The position numbers were made by a program, and so were the translations under genes. A DNA stretch of 64,000 nucleotides from Delftia acidovorans (GTDB lineage: Bacteria > Pseudomonadota > Gammaproteobacteria > Burkholderiales > Burkholderiaceae_C), in contig JAITUC010000004.1 of NCBI GenBank assembly GCA_031286585.1, positions 1 to 64,000 on the forward strand. The letters run 5' to 3'. Of the stretch, positions 25,174 through 34,839 are shown in pieces (position 1 is the first letter of the stretch; each line of letters begins with the position of its first letter). The notes under the pieces were generated by a model. That model made no database searches. It was not told the DNA's origin and saw nothing but the letters and a program-made list of their open reading frames with translations.

Positions 25174-26046
25174 ATGAAGATGAACCGCAAGACCTGGCTG
25201 CGCCGCGCCGGCGCCCTGCTGGCCCTGGCCGCTGCCGCCCCGGCCTTTGCCCAGCCTGCCGAGCTGCGCGTGGGGCTGATCCCCTCGGAAGATGCGCAGG
25301 CCATGATCCGTGCCAGCCAGCAGGTCATGGACCAGCTGGCCGCCAGGACCGGCATGAAGGTGCGGCCCTTCGTGGCCAACGACTACAACGGCGTGATCGA
25401 GGCGCTGCGCTCCAGCAAGATCGATATCGCCTTCCTCGGCCCGTTCTCCTATGTGCTGGCCAGCCAGGTGGCGGGCGCCGAGGCCTTTGCCGTGGCCGTG
25501 ACCAAGAAGACGGGCAAGAGCGCGTACCACAGCATGGTCATCTCCCGCAAGGACAGGGGCCCGGCCAGCGTGGCCGAACTCAAGGGCCGCAGCTTTGCCT
25601 TTGTCGATCCGACCTCGGCCTCGGGCCACCTGTTTCCCAAGGCCGGGTTGATGGCCGAGGGCTTCGATGCGGACAAGGGCTTTTCGCGCGTGATCTTCTC
25701 GGGCTCGCACGACGCCAGCATCATGGCCGTGGCCAATGGCAAGGTGGATGCGGCCGCCGTGGCCGACCGCATCTTCGACTCCGCCGTGAGCAAGGGCCTG
25801 GTCAAGCGCGAGGACTTCCAGATCGTCTGGCGCTCCCAGCCCATCCCCGAATCGCCCATGACCTGGCGCAAGAGCCTGGATGCCGGCACCAAGCAGAAGG
25901 TGGCTGCGGCCCTGGCCGAGGTCAAGGACCTGCCCTGGGGTGACCAGGGCGTGCTCGACGGCTTTGCGGCCACGGACGACAAGGCCTACGACGTGGTCCG
26001 CCAGACGGCCAAGGCCCTGAAGCTGGACCTGGGGAGCATGAAATGA
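25174..26046 (+). CDS. phnD: Phosphonate ABC transporter substrate-binding protein
   Basis: A 290-residue periplasmic binding protein. Signal peptide MKMNRKTWLRRAGALLALAA with cleavage at AFA-QP, then LRVGLIPSEDAQAM and the PhnD block ALRSSKIDIAFLGPFSYVLA. The stretch FVDPTSASGHLFPKAGL holds the Ser/Thr residues that bind the phosphonate group in PhnD. AAGGA lies 9 nt before the ATG at 25174. It is first in the phnDCE order, with its stop overlapping the phnC start. Confidence 0.92.
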   Translation: MKMNRKTWLRRAGALLALAAAAPAFAQPAELRVGLIPSEDAQAMIRASQQVMDQLAARTGMKVRPFVANDYNGVIEALRSSKIDIAFLGPFSYVLASQVAGAEAFAVAVTKKTGKSAYHSMVISRKDRGPASVAELKGRSFAFVDPTSASGHLFPKAGLMAEGFDADKGFSRVIFSGSHDASIMAVANGKVDAAAVADRIFDSAVSKGLVKREDFQIVWRSQPIPESPMTWRKSLDAGTKQKVAAALAEVKDLPWGDQGVLDGFAATDDKAYDVVRQTAKALKLDLGSMK

Positions 26047-26903
26047 TCCGCATCCGCCAATTGCGCAAGAGCTATGGCAGCAACGCCGTGCTGCAGGGGA
26101 TCGATCTTGATGTGCAGCCCGGCGAGTTCGTCGTCATGCTGGGCCTGTCGGGGGCCGGCAAGTCCACGCTGCTGCGCTGCATGAACGGCCTGGCCCAGGC
26201 GGACGGTGGCACGCTGGAAGTCGGTGGCATGGACCTGATGCAGCGCGGCCGTGCACACAGCCGCCGCGCGCTGTCGCGCCATGTGGCCATGGTCTTCCAG
26301 CACCACAACCTGGTGCCGCGCCTGTCGGTGCGCAAGAACGTGCTGACCGGGCGCCTGGGCCAGACCGGCACCCTGGCCTCCGTGCTGCAGCTGTTCCGCG
26401 ACAGCGATATCCGCCTGGCCGACCAGTGCCTGGAGCGCGTGGGCCTGGCCCACAAGGCGCTGGAGCGTACCGAGGCGCTGTCGGGCGGCCAGATGCAGCG
26501 CGTGGGAATTGCCCGCGCGCTGGCCCAGCAGCCCCAGGTCATCCTGGCCGACGAGCCCGTGGCCAGCCTGGACCCCAAGACCGCGCGCAGCGTGCTGCAG
26601 TACCTGCGCGATGCCACGCGCGAGCTGGGCATCGCCGTGGTCTGCAACCTGCACCAGGTGGACTACGCGCGGGAGTTCGGCGACCGCGTGCTGGGCCTGG
26701 CCCAGGGCCGCATGGTCTTTGATGGATCGCCGCAGGCGCTGGACGAGGCCGCGCTGCAGGCCATCTACCACGCGCAGCCCGCCACGGGGCAGGGCGCATC
26801 GGCAGACCCGGGCGAACCGGCCGTTGTGCAGATGCAGGTACAGGTGCAGGCACCGCCGCCTGCTTCCTGGATGCGAGCCGCCGCGCCCGCAGGAGGACGG
26901 TGA
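26043..26903 (+). CDS. phnC: Phosphonate ABC transporter ATP-binding protein
   Basis: A 286-residue ATPase. Walker A is GLSGAGKSTLLR (near residue 35-46), the signature is LSGGQMQRVGIARAL and Walker B is VILADEPVASLDPK; RHVAMVFQHHNLVPRLSV forms the Q-loop region typical of PhnC. The last 45 residues are a Gln/Pro/Ala-rich tail (VQMQVQVQAPPPAS) that is longer than in E. coli PhnC and is probably flexible. It overlaps phnD by 4 nt and phnE by 1 nt, so the three subunits are translationally linked. Confidence 0.92.
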   Translation: MIRIRQLRKSYGSNAVLQGIDLDVQPGEFVVMLGLSGAGKSTLLRCMNGLAQADGGTLEVGGMDLMQRGRAHSRRALSRHVAMVFQHHNLVPRLSVRKNVLTGRLGQTGTLASVLQLFRDSDIRLADQCLERVGLAHKALERTEALSGGQMQRVGIARALAQQPQVILADEPVASLDPKTARSVLQYLRDATRELGIAVVCNLHQVDYAREFGDRVLGLAQGRMVFDGSPQALDEAALQAIYHAQPATGQGASADPGEPAVVQMQVQVQAPPPASWMRAAAPAGGR

Positions 26904-27748
26904 TGACCAGCGCCAACTCCTGGAACCCCCAGCCGCGCGACCGTTGGCAATGGACGGCGCCGCGCCCAGATGGCGCCCTGGGCTGGACGGGCTGCGTGGC
27001 TGCGGCACTTGCCATTGCCTGGGTGCTGCACTGGAGCGCGGCTGGCACGCAGATGAGCTGGGGCGAGCTGGCGGCAGGCATGCCCCAGATCGCGGATTTC
27101 GTCGCGCGCTCCGTGCCGCCGGACTGGAGCATGCTGCCGCGCCTGATGGCGCCTGCGCTGGAGACGGTGCAGATCGCCATCTGGGGCACGCTGCTGTCGG
27201 TGGTGCTGGCGCTGCCGCTGTCCTTCATCGCCGCCAGCAACCTGCATGGCTGGCACTGGCTGCGGCGCATCACGCGCCAGTTCCTGAACGTGGTGCGCAG
27301 CATCAACGAGCTGATCCTGGCGCTGGTCTTTGTCTCGGCCGTGGGCCTGGGGCCGTTTCCCGGCGTGCTGGCCCTGGCGCTGCATGGCATGGGCATGCTG
27401 GGCAAGTTCTTCGCCGAGAGCATCGAGGAGATCGACGACGGCCCGCTGCAGGCCCTGCGCAGCGCGGGCGCCTCGCAGCTGCAGCTCATCGTCTTCGGCG
27501 TGATACCGCAGGCCATCACGGCCTGGATCGCCGTGGTGCTCTACCGCTTCGAGGTCAATCTGCGCTCGGCCACGGTGCTGGGCATGGTGGGCGCGGGCGG
27601 GCTGGGCTTCGAGCTGGTCGGCAGCCTCAAGCTGTTCCGCTACCAGGAGACGGCCACCTGCATCGTGGTCATCACCGTGATGGTGATTGCCGCCGACCTT
27701 GTCTCCCACTGGCTGCGCCGCCGCATCCAGCAGGGCACCCGCCATTGA
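26903..27748 (+). CDS. phnE: Phosphonate ABC transporter permease
   Basis: A 281-residue inner-membrane permease with about six spans. TVQIAIWGTLLSVVLALPLS and FFAESIEEIDDGPLQALRSAGAS (EAA loop, read as SIEEIDDGPLQALRSAGAS) are typical of the PhnE family, as is SATVLGMVGAGGLGFELV. AGGAGG lies 6 nt before the ATG at 26903, which decides the start over an overlapping GTG at 26900. It couples to phnC by a 1-nt overlap and to the following dehydrogenase gene by the same means. Confidence 0.92.
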   Translation: MTSANSWNPQPRDRWQWTAPRPDGALGWTGCVAAALAIAWVLHWSAAGTQMSWGELAAGMPQIADFVARSVPPDWSMLPRLMAPALETVQIAIWGTLLSVVLALPLSFIAASNLHGWHWLRRITRQFLNVVRSINELILALVFVSAVGLGPFPGVLALALHGMGMLGKFFAESIEEIDDGPLQALRSAGASQLQLIVFGVIPQAITAWIAVVLYRFEVNLRSATVLGMVGAGGLGFELVGSLKLFRYQETATCIVVITVMVIAADLVSHWLRRRIQQGTRH

Positions 27749-28869
27749 TGGCGCCCCTGTTTCATTCGAAGGACCGATTTGTGTGGACCTATCACAACCC
27801 CGTCGCCATCCATGCCGGCCCCGGCAGCCTGGACCGGCTGCCCGAGCTGCTGGCCGGCCGCGACTGCCTGCTTGTGACCTTTGCCGAGGCCGGATCCCTG
27901 GGCCTGGTGCAGCGCCTGCGCCTGCTGCTGGGCGGCCAGTTGCGCGGCGTGGTCGATGGCATCGCTCCGAACCCCGATGTAGGCTGGCTGGCTCCGCTGT
28001 ATGACCGCGTGCACCGCGAGCATGCGGACGTGCCCTGCATCGTCGCCCTGGGAGGCGGCAGCGTGATGGACTCGGCCAAGGCGCTGATGTGCGCCACGCC
28101 CTCGCGCCGCTTCGGCGAGCTGCTGCAGGCCCTGGAGCAGGGGCTGGCCCTGCCGGCCGCAGGCCACAAGGCGCTGATCGCCATTCCCACCACGGCGGGC
28201 ACGGGCAGCGAGGTCACGCCCTGGGCCACGATCTGGGACCAGGCTGCCGGCCGCAAGCACTCGCTGCACCAGCACTGGACCTGGCCCGAGGCCGCCATCA
28301 TCGACGCGCAGCTCATGCAAAGCCTGCCGGCCGGCGCCACGCTGGCCTCGGGGCTGGATGCGCTGTCGCATGCGCTGGAGTCCATCTGGAACCGGCACCG
28401 CAATCCCGTCTCCACCACGTTGGCCGTGGGCGCCGCGCGCCGCACCCTCGCCACGCTGCCCGCGCTGATGCAGGACCTGGGCAGCCTGCTGCTGCGAAGC
28501 CGCATGGCCGAGGCCGCCCTGATGGCGGGCCTGGCCTTCTCCAACACCCGCACGGCGCTGGCGCATTCGCTGTCCTACGACATCACGCTGCGCCATGGCG
28601 TGGCCCATGGCATCGCCTGCTCGTTCAGCCTGCCGCTGGTGCTGCAGATGGCCCTGGGCGCCGACGACGAGGCCGATGCGGCCCTGTTGTCCATCTTCGA
28701 TGCCGCCACGGGCGAGCTGGCCGTGCAGCGCCTGCGCAACTTCCTCGAAGGCCTGGGCGTGGCCACCGACCCTGCCCACTACGGCGTGCCTGGGGATGAG
28801 TGGCAGCAGCTGCTGCAATCGGCCGCATCCGGCCCGCGTGGCCGCAATTTCATACGCGCACTGGAATGA
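27748..28869 (+). CDS. Iron-containing alcohol dehydrogenase of phosphonate metabolism
   Basis: A 373-residue group III alcohol dehydrogenase. ALGGGSVMDSAKAL is the NAD-binding loop and IPTTAGTGSEVTPWATIWD the family core. Metal-binding residues are Asp in ASGLDALSHALESIWN, His in the same block, and the two His of AHSLSYDITLRHGVAHG. It fits the phosphonate metabolism-associated Fe-ADH group (the TIGR03405/PsrA-type annotation). It could oxidise or reduce a phosphonate alcohol or aldehyde such as phosphonoacetaldehyde or 2-hydroxyethylphosphonate. The TGATG overlap with phnE places it firmly in the operon. A GTG at 27781 would give a slightly shorter form. Confidence 0.85.
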   Translation: MAPLFHSKDRFVWTYHNPVAIHAGPGSLDRLPELLAGRDCLLVTFAEAGSLGLVQRLRLLLGGQLRGVVDGIAPNPDVGWLAPLYDRVHREHADVPCIVALGGGSVMDSAKALMCATPSRRFGELLQALEQGLALPAAGHKALIAIPTTAGTGSEVTPWATIWDQAAGRKHSLHQHWTWPEAAIIDAQLMQSLPAGATLASGLDALSHALESIWNRHRNPVSTTLAVGAARRTLATLPALMQDLGSLLLRSRMAEAALMAGLAFSNTRTALAHSLSYDITLRHGVAHGIACSFSLPLVLQMALGADDEADAALLSIFDAATGELAVQRLRNFLEGLGVATDPAHYGVPGDEWQQLLQSAASGPRGRNFIRALE

Positions 28870-28922
28870 AACAGCGCGGAACGTCCTCTTCTGTCTGAAC
28901 CTCTTGCTTGTCAAAAATCACC

Positions 28923-29768
28923 ATGACCAACACCCGCATCTCCAACGCCGCCACCGACCTGTCTCCGCTGCAGGCCGTCATCTTCGACTGGGCCGGCACC
29001 CTGGTCGACTTCGGCTCGCTGGCGCCCACGCAGATCTTTGTCGAGGCCTTCGCCAGCTTCGGCATCACCATCACCCTGGCCCAGGCGCGCGGCCCCATGG
29101 GGCTGTCCAAGTGGCAGCACATCCATGAACTGCTGCAGGACGAAGGCATCCGTGCGCAATGGCACAAGGCCTTCGGCCAGCAGCCTGGCAATGCTGACGT
29201 GGATGCCATCTACGCACGCTTCATGCCCATGCAGATCGCCAAGGTCGGCGAGTTCTCGGCACCCATCGAAGGCGCGCCTGAATTGCTGGGCTGGCTGCGC
29301 GCCCAGGGCCTGAAGGTGGGCTCGTGCTCCGGCTATCCGCGGGAAGTCCTGAACCAGCTGCTGCCCCAGGCAGCGGCCAACGGCCTCGCTCCCGACCATG
29401 TGGTGGCCGGCGATGAAATGGCGGCGGGTGGTCGCCCCGGTCCCTTCATGGCGCTGGCCAATGTGCTGGCGCTGGGCATCGGCGATGTGCGCGCCTGCGT
29501 GAAGGTGGACGACACCGTGCCCGGCATCGAGGAAGGCCGCAACGCCGGCATGTGGACCGTGGGCCTCACCCTGTCCGGCAATGAAGTCGGCTACTCCCCC
29601 ACCGAACTGGCCGCCGCCCCCGCCGAAGAAGTGCGCGAACGCATGGCCCGCGCCGAGGCCAAGCTGCGCGCAGCCGGCGCCCACCACGTGATCGCCAGCG
29701 TCAAGGAGCTGCCGCAGGTGCTGGTGCGGATTGCGCAGGACATGCGCGCGGGGCGCATGCCTGGGTGA
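28923..29768 (+). CDS. phnX: Phosphonoacetaldehyde hydrolase (phosphonatase)
   Basis: A 281-residue HAD-superfamily enzyme that splits phosphonoacetaldehyde into acetaldehyde and phosphate. The nucleophile motif FDWAGTLVDFGSLAP is diagnostic of PhnX, and the Schiff-base lysine lies in GPMGLSKWQH of the cap domain. VKVDDTVPGIEEGRNAGMWT is the acidic motif III region. The ATG at 28923 lacks a clear ribosome site; a TTG at 28908 is an alternative. It follows the Fe-ADH gene by 53 bp. The usual partner phnW (2-aminoethylphosphonate transaminase) is absent from the window. Confidence 0.92.
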   Translation: MTNTRISNAATDLSPLQAVIFDWAGTLVDFGSLAPTQIFVEAFASFGITITLAQARGPMGLSKWQHIHELLQDEGIRAQWHKAFGQQPGNADVDAIYARFMPMQIAKVGEFSAPIEGAPELLGWLRAQGLKVGSCSGYPREVLNQLLPQAAANGLAPDHVVAGDEMAAGGRPGPFMALANVLALGIGDVRACVKVDDTVPGIEEGRNAGMWTVGLTLSGNEVGYSPTELAAAPAEEVRERMARAEAKLRAAGAHHVIASVKELPQVLVRIAQDMRAGRMPG

Positions 29769-29808
29769 GACGCGCCCGTTCTATTTTTTGCCTTGCGCCC
29801 AATCTTTG

Positions 29809-29936
29809 AAACTGGCGCAGCCCAACTCAGGGACACCGAGGAAGGGCAGCCCCGCACCGAGGGTGTCGTCCCCCTCCCGCGAAGCGAGAGAGGGCGCCGT
29901 GCACACGGGGGAAGGCGCGAAGCGCCTCAGGGGGTA
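29809..29936 (+). repeat. Dispersed intergenic repeat, family 1, copy B
   Basis: This copy matches 10955-11100 in inverted orientation, with the 74-bp core 29861-29934 differing at one base. It lies between the convergent phnX and S-formylglutathione hydrolase genes. Its right border (TCAGGGGG on this strand) contains the stop codon and last Pro codon of the hydrolase gene. Confidence 0.85.
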
Positions 29937-30799
29937 CTCAACTGCTCCGCATGGTGGCGCAGATGGTCATCAATGAAGCTCTGGATGAAGTAGTAGCCAT
30001 GGTCGTAGCCGCCATGGCGGCGCAGCGTCAGCGGCTGGCCGGCCTGGGCGCAGGCGGCCTCGAAGGCCTCGGGCAGCAGCTGCTTTTCGATCAGGAACTT
30101 GTCTGCCATGCCCTGGTCCACGAGGATACCGGCCGGGTAGGGTGCTTGGGTCTGGGCGGCCATCAGGCAGCTGGCGTCATGGGCTTCCCAGGCCTTGCGG
30201 TCGTCGCCCAGGTAGCCTGAGAAGGCTTTCTGGCCCCAGGGGCAGTTGACGGGGTTGGCGATGGGCGCGAAGGCCGACAGGCTCTTGAAGCGGCCCGGGT
30301 GGCGCAGCGCCAGCGTGAGCGCGCCGTGGCCGCCCATGGAGTGGCCGAAGATGCCCAGCCGCTGCGCGTCAATGGGCAGGCGTGCGGCGATCAGCGGCAG
30401 CAGCTCGCCCAGCAGATAGCTTTCCATGCGCCAGTGCAGTGCCCAGGGCTTGGCCGTGGCATCCAGGTAGAAGCCCGCGCCCACGCCGAAGTCCCAGGCA
30501 TCGGCTTCGCCGGGCAGGCCTGCGCCGCGCGGGCTGGTGTCGGGCGCGATCAGCGCAATGCCCAGCTCGGCGGCCAGGCGCTGGGCGCCTGCCTTGGTCA
30601 TGAAGGTCTCTTCGGTACAGGTCAGCCCGGCCAGGTAGAGCACGGCGGGCACCTTCTCGCCGGCCACGGCCTTGGGCGGCAGGAAGACGGAGAACTTCAT
30701 GTTCAGGCCGATCTCGGCAGAGAAATGCGCGTAGAAGCGCTGGGCGCCGCCAAAGCAGGCATGGGCGCTCTTGAGTTCCAGGGGCGGCAGTGCGGACAT
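29927..30799 (-). CDS. fghA: S-formylglutathione hydrolase
   Basis: A 290-residue esterase-D family enzyme that hydrolyses S-formylglutathione to formate and glutathione, the second step of glutathione-dependent formaldehyde removal. MKFSVFLPP, YLAGLTCTEETFMTKAGAQR, APDTSPRGAGLPGEADAWDFG and the nucleophile block GIFGHSMGGHGALTLALR are diagnostic; YDHGYYFIQSFIDDH supplies the His. A GAGG site lies 6 nt before the ATG at 30799. It is downstream of the dehydrogenase gene in the same direction. The last two codons and the stop fall in the dispersed repeat. Confidence 0.93.
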   Translation of the reverse strand: MSALPPLELKSAHACFGGAQRFYAHFSAEIGLNMKFSVFLPPKAVAGEKVPAVLYLAGLTCTEETFMTKAGAQRLAAELGIALIAPDTSPRGAGLPGEADAWDFGVGAGFYLDATAKPWALHWRMESYLLGELLPLIAARLPIDAQRLGIFGHSMGGHGALTLALRHPGRFKSLSAFAPIANPVNCPWGQKAFSGYLGDDRKAWEAHDASCLMAAQTQAPYPAGILVDQGMADKFLIEKQLLPEAFEAACAQAGQPLTLRRHGGYDHGYYFIQSFIDDHLRHHAEQLSTP

Positions 30800-30820
30800 G
30801 GTGTTCCTCAAAAAGGAAAG

Positions 30821-30856
30821 GGCTGCAGGCGCTCCGCGGCGGGAGCGCCTGCAGCC
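30821..30856 (-). promoter_or_regulatory. 15-bp hairpin between frmA and fghA
   Basis: Perfect arms GGCTGCAGGCGCTCC (30821-30835) and its complement (30842-30856) with a 6-nt loop. On the minus strand it is followed by a pyrimidine-rich stretch (CTTTCCTTTTTG) and then the fghA ribosome site. It may be a partial terminator, an attenuator or an mRNA stability element between the two genes. Confidence 0.7.
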
Positions 30857-30868
30857 GGTGGGCCAGGA

Positions 30869-32071
<1,203 letters not shown>

Positions 32072-32216
32072 TCATGGCCGCAGCCTCAGGTGATATGTCC
32101 GAATCTGAGGGGTGCGGCCGGCTTCGGCCGGGCCTGCAGGCCGTGGGTGCTTGCGTCTTTTCGTATAGTCCGCCCCATTCTTTCCACCCTGACCGCCTCC
32201 GAGCCCGCCGTTTCCC

Positions 32217-33254
32217 ATGGACCACCGCCACGCCAGCGCCCACCGCATCGATCTTGTCGTCTACCCGGGCTTCAAGGCGCTGGAGGCCATCGGCCCCATG
32301 TCGGTGTTCGACTATGCCAACGTGCACCTGCGCGCGCGCGGGCACAGCGACGGCTACGAGGTGCGCGTGGTCTCGCAGCGGCGCGGCTCCGTGCGCTCGG
32401 ACACGCTGATGGCGCTGGAGGCCACCCACACGCTGGCCGAGCTGGAGGCCGCAGGCACGGGCTGCACCGTGGTCGTCGTGGGTTCGCGCCATATCGAGCA
32501 GGTGCTGGGCGGCTCGGCCGAGCTGGTCGCCTGGCTGGGGCGCGTGGCGCCGCGCGTGCAGCGGCTGATCTCGCTGTGCTCGGGCAGCTTTTTCCTAGCC
32601 GAGGCCGGTTTGCTGGACGGCCGGCGCGCGGCCACGCACTGGAGCGTGACGGCGCAACTGGCCCAGCGCCATCCGCGCGTGCAGGTCGATGCCGACGCCA
32701 TCTACCTGCGCGAGGAAATCCGCGATGGCGAAGGCAGCCGCCAGCTGTGGACCTCGGCCGGCGTGACGGCCGGCATCGACCTGGCGCTGGCCGTGGTGGA
32801 GGAGGATTTCGGCCACGCGCTGGCGCTGGAGGTGGCGCGTGACCTGGTCATGTACCTCAAGCGTCCCGGCGGGCAGTCGCAGTTCAGCGTGCCGCTGGCG
32901 GCCCAGGCCGCGCAGCATGGCGGCGTGCAGGCCGTGCAGCAGTGGGTGATGTCCCATCTGGCCGAGCCCCTGACCCTCACGCAGATGGCCGAACAGGCGC
33001 ACATGAGCGAGCGCCACCTGCGCCGCGTGTTCCAGCAGGAAACCGGGCAAAGCCCCACGGCCTTCGTGGAGAGCGCGCGGCTGGAGGCGGCCAAGCAGCT
33101 GCTGGAAAGCCAGGCCCATCTGCCGCTCAAGACCGTGGCCGCGCGCGTGGGCCTGGGCTCGGAGCAGGCGCTGCGCCACCTGTTCGTGCGCCACCTGGGC
33201 ATCACCCCGGTGGCGTACCGGGATCGCTTTGGGGGACGGGGCGGCGCGGGCTGA
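32217..33254 (+). CDS. GlxA-type AraC family regulator
   Basis: A 345-residue regulator with an N-terminal DJ-1/PfpI-like domain (IDLVVYPGFKALEAIGPMSV; LISLCSGSFFLAEAGLLDGR around the degenerate nucleophile elbow, with Cys in LCSGS). Its C-terminal AraC double HTH covers about residues 235-335 (LTLTQMAEQAHMSERHLRRVF; FVRHLGITPVAYRDRF). The GlxA family senses small metabolites in several proteobacteria. The gene is divergent from frmA with a 238-bp gap, which contains a short GC-rich hairpin (near 32115-32132) but no operator I can defend. Control of frmA-fghA is an inference. Confidence 0.85.
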   Translation: MDHRHASAHRIDLVVYPGFKALEAIGPMSVFDYANVHLRARGHSDGYEVRVVSQRRGSVRSDTLMALEATHTLAELEAAGTGCTVVVVGSRHIEQVLGGSAELVAWLGRVAPRVQRLISLCSGSFFLAEAGLLDGRRAATHWSVTAQLAQRHPRVQVDADAIYLREEIRDGEGSRQLWTSAGVTAGIDLALAVVEEDFGHALALEVARDLVMYLKRPGGQSQFSVPLAAQAAQHGGVQAVQQWVMSHLAEPLTLTQMAEQAHMSERHLRRVFQQETGQSPTAFVESARLEAAKQLLESQAHLPLKTVAARVGLGSEQALRHLFVRHLGITPVAYRDRFGGRGGAG

Positions 33255-33273
33255 GCGGGCCGCGCGGTAAAGC

Positions 33274-34584
33274 TCAGTTCTTCTTGGCTGCCTCGGCAGC
33301 CTGCGCTGCGCGCAGCTTGTCCTTCTTGCTGGGGCGGCGGCCCTTGATGCCGCCATTGCCGTCCTGCGCCACCGGGGGAGGGGGCACGGGCTCGGTGGGC
33401 TCGAAGCCCGGCAACCGCTCCAGCGCCAGGTCCAGCTGGTTGCGCTTGCAGATCAGATTCCAGTGCGCCTGGTCGGCCGGCGTGACAAAGCTGATGGCCG
33501 TGCCAGCCTCGCCTGCGCGGCCCGTGCGGCCGATGCGGTGCACGTAGTCGGTGGCCGAGCGCGGCAGGTCGTAGTTGACGACCAGGGGCAGGTGGGTGAT
33601 GTCGATGCCGCGCGCCGCCAGGTCGGTGGTGATCATCACCTGCCAGCGCCTGGCCTTGAAGTCGGCCAGCGCTTCCTTGCGTGCGCCCTGGCTCAGGTCG
33701 CCATGGAAGGCCGTGGCGAAGATGCCGGCCTTGTAGAGCTTTTCAGCCACCAGCTCGGCCGTGTGGCGCGTGGCCACGAAGACCAGGGCGCGCTCCAGCG
33801 TGGAGGGGTCGGTGCCGGGCGCCGTCTCCCCCTGTACCAGGGTGCGCAGCAGCTGGGTGCGGCGCGCACGGTCCACGGCAATGGCGCGCTGGGTGATGCT
33901 TTGCGGGCTGGCGGCATCCTGTCCTTCGGCGGCATCGACACGGGCCTGAACGGGATCGTGCAGCAGGCCTGTGGCCAGCGATTGCACTGCATCGGGATAG
34001 GTGGCCGAGAACAGCAGGGTCTGGCGCTGCCTGGGCAGCAGGGCCAGCACGCGCTGCAGCTCGTCCTGGAAACCCAGGTCCAGCAGGCGGTCGGCCTCGT
34101 CCAGCACCAGGTGGCGCACGGCGGACAGGCGCACGGCGTTGTGCTCCACCAGGTCCAGCAGGCGGCCCGGTGTGGCCACCAGGAAGTCGGCACTGCCGCG
34201 CAGCATCATCATCTGCGGGTTGATGGAGACGCCGCCATAGACCACGCCGATGCGCGGCGGCTGCTTGAGCGCGCGGCCCAGGTCGGACAGCGTCTCGCCG
34301 ACCTGCTGGGCCAGCTCGCGCGTGGGCACCACGATCAGCGTGGTCAGGGTTCGCACAAAGCCGCCCTGGGCACCCTGGGCCTTGCCGCCATCCATCCAGC
34401 GCTGCAGCAGCGGCAGCAGGTAGGCGGCCGTCTTGCCAGAGCCCGTGGGCGCACAGGCCCAGAGGTCGCGGCCCGCAAGCACGGGGGCGATGGACTGGGT
34501 CTGTATGGGCGTGGGATCGACCAGGCCCAGGTCTTGGAGGCTGGAGACCAGCGCCGGGCTCAGGCCGAGGGAGGCAAAGTTCAT
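33274..34584 (-). CDS. DEAD-box ATP-dependent RNA helicase (RhlE-like)
   Basis: A 436-residue RNA helicase. The helicase motifs occur in order: Q motif (TPIQTQSIAPVL), I (APTGSGKTAAY, where most have AQTGSGKT), Ia (PTRELAQQ), Ib (TPGRLLDL), II (DEAD), III (SAT), V (TTDLAARGID) and VI (HRIGRTGRAG). The C-terminal tail is short and Lys/Arg-rich (KGRRPSKKDKLRA), as in RhlE-type proteins acting on ribosomal RNA or mRNA decay. A start at 34584 (MNFASLGLSP) gives the family N-terminus; longer upstream reading adds low-complexity residues. It faces the GlxA-type gene in convergent orientation. Confidence 0.9.
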   Translation of the reverse strand: MNFASLGLSPALVSSLQDLGLVDPTPIQTQSIAPVLAGRDLWACAPTGSGKTAAYLLPLLQRWMDGGKAQGAQGGFVRTLTTLIVVPTRELAQQVGETLSDLGRALKQPPRIGVVYGGVSINPQMMMLRGSADFLVATPGRLLDLVEHNAVRLSAVRHLVLDEADRLLDLGFQDELQRVLALLPRQRQTLLFSATYPDAVQSLATGLLHDPVQARVDAAEGQDAASPQSITQRAIAVDRARRTQLLRTLVQGETAPGTDPSTLERALVFVATRHTAELVAEKLYKAGIFATAFHGDLSQGARKEALADFKARRWQVMITTDLAARGIDITHLPLVVNYDLPRSATDYVHRIGRTGRAGEAGTAISFVTPADQAHWNLICKRNQLDLALERLPGFEPTEPVPPPPVAQDGNGGIKGRRPSKKDKLRAAQAAEAAKKN

Positions 34585-34839
34585 GGTGTGCAGGGAGTGG
34601 CTGGGGCCGGAACCCCGGCGCAAGAAAGGGCCGGCCACGAGGGCCGGGGGGGCATTGTCGGCGAAACCGCGCCGCTGCGTGAGGCAGGGGGCTTGGCCCC
34701 GGCGCTCAGGCCAGGCGGTGCGGCCGGCCATCGGGCCATTCACCAGGCCACCTGCCGTTGCAGCCGGGTCGGCGGCGCGTGCCTGACCGGGAGCCGGGCA
34801 TCGCCGACATGAGTGCCCAGAAGATCGAATGGAGGTGGC

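Noticed and set aside
25044..25379. N-terminal extension of the LysR gene up to 25379
   Set aside because: It would overlap the divergent phnD gene and add about 112 residues unlike any LysR N-terminus; the GTG at 25043 restores the normal length.
32151..32169. Promoter TTGCGT with TATAGT before the GlxA-type gene
   Set aside because: The two hexamers are only 7 bp apart, too close for a sigma-70 promoter.
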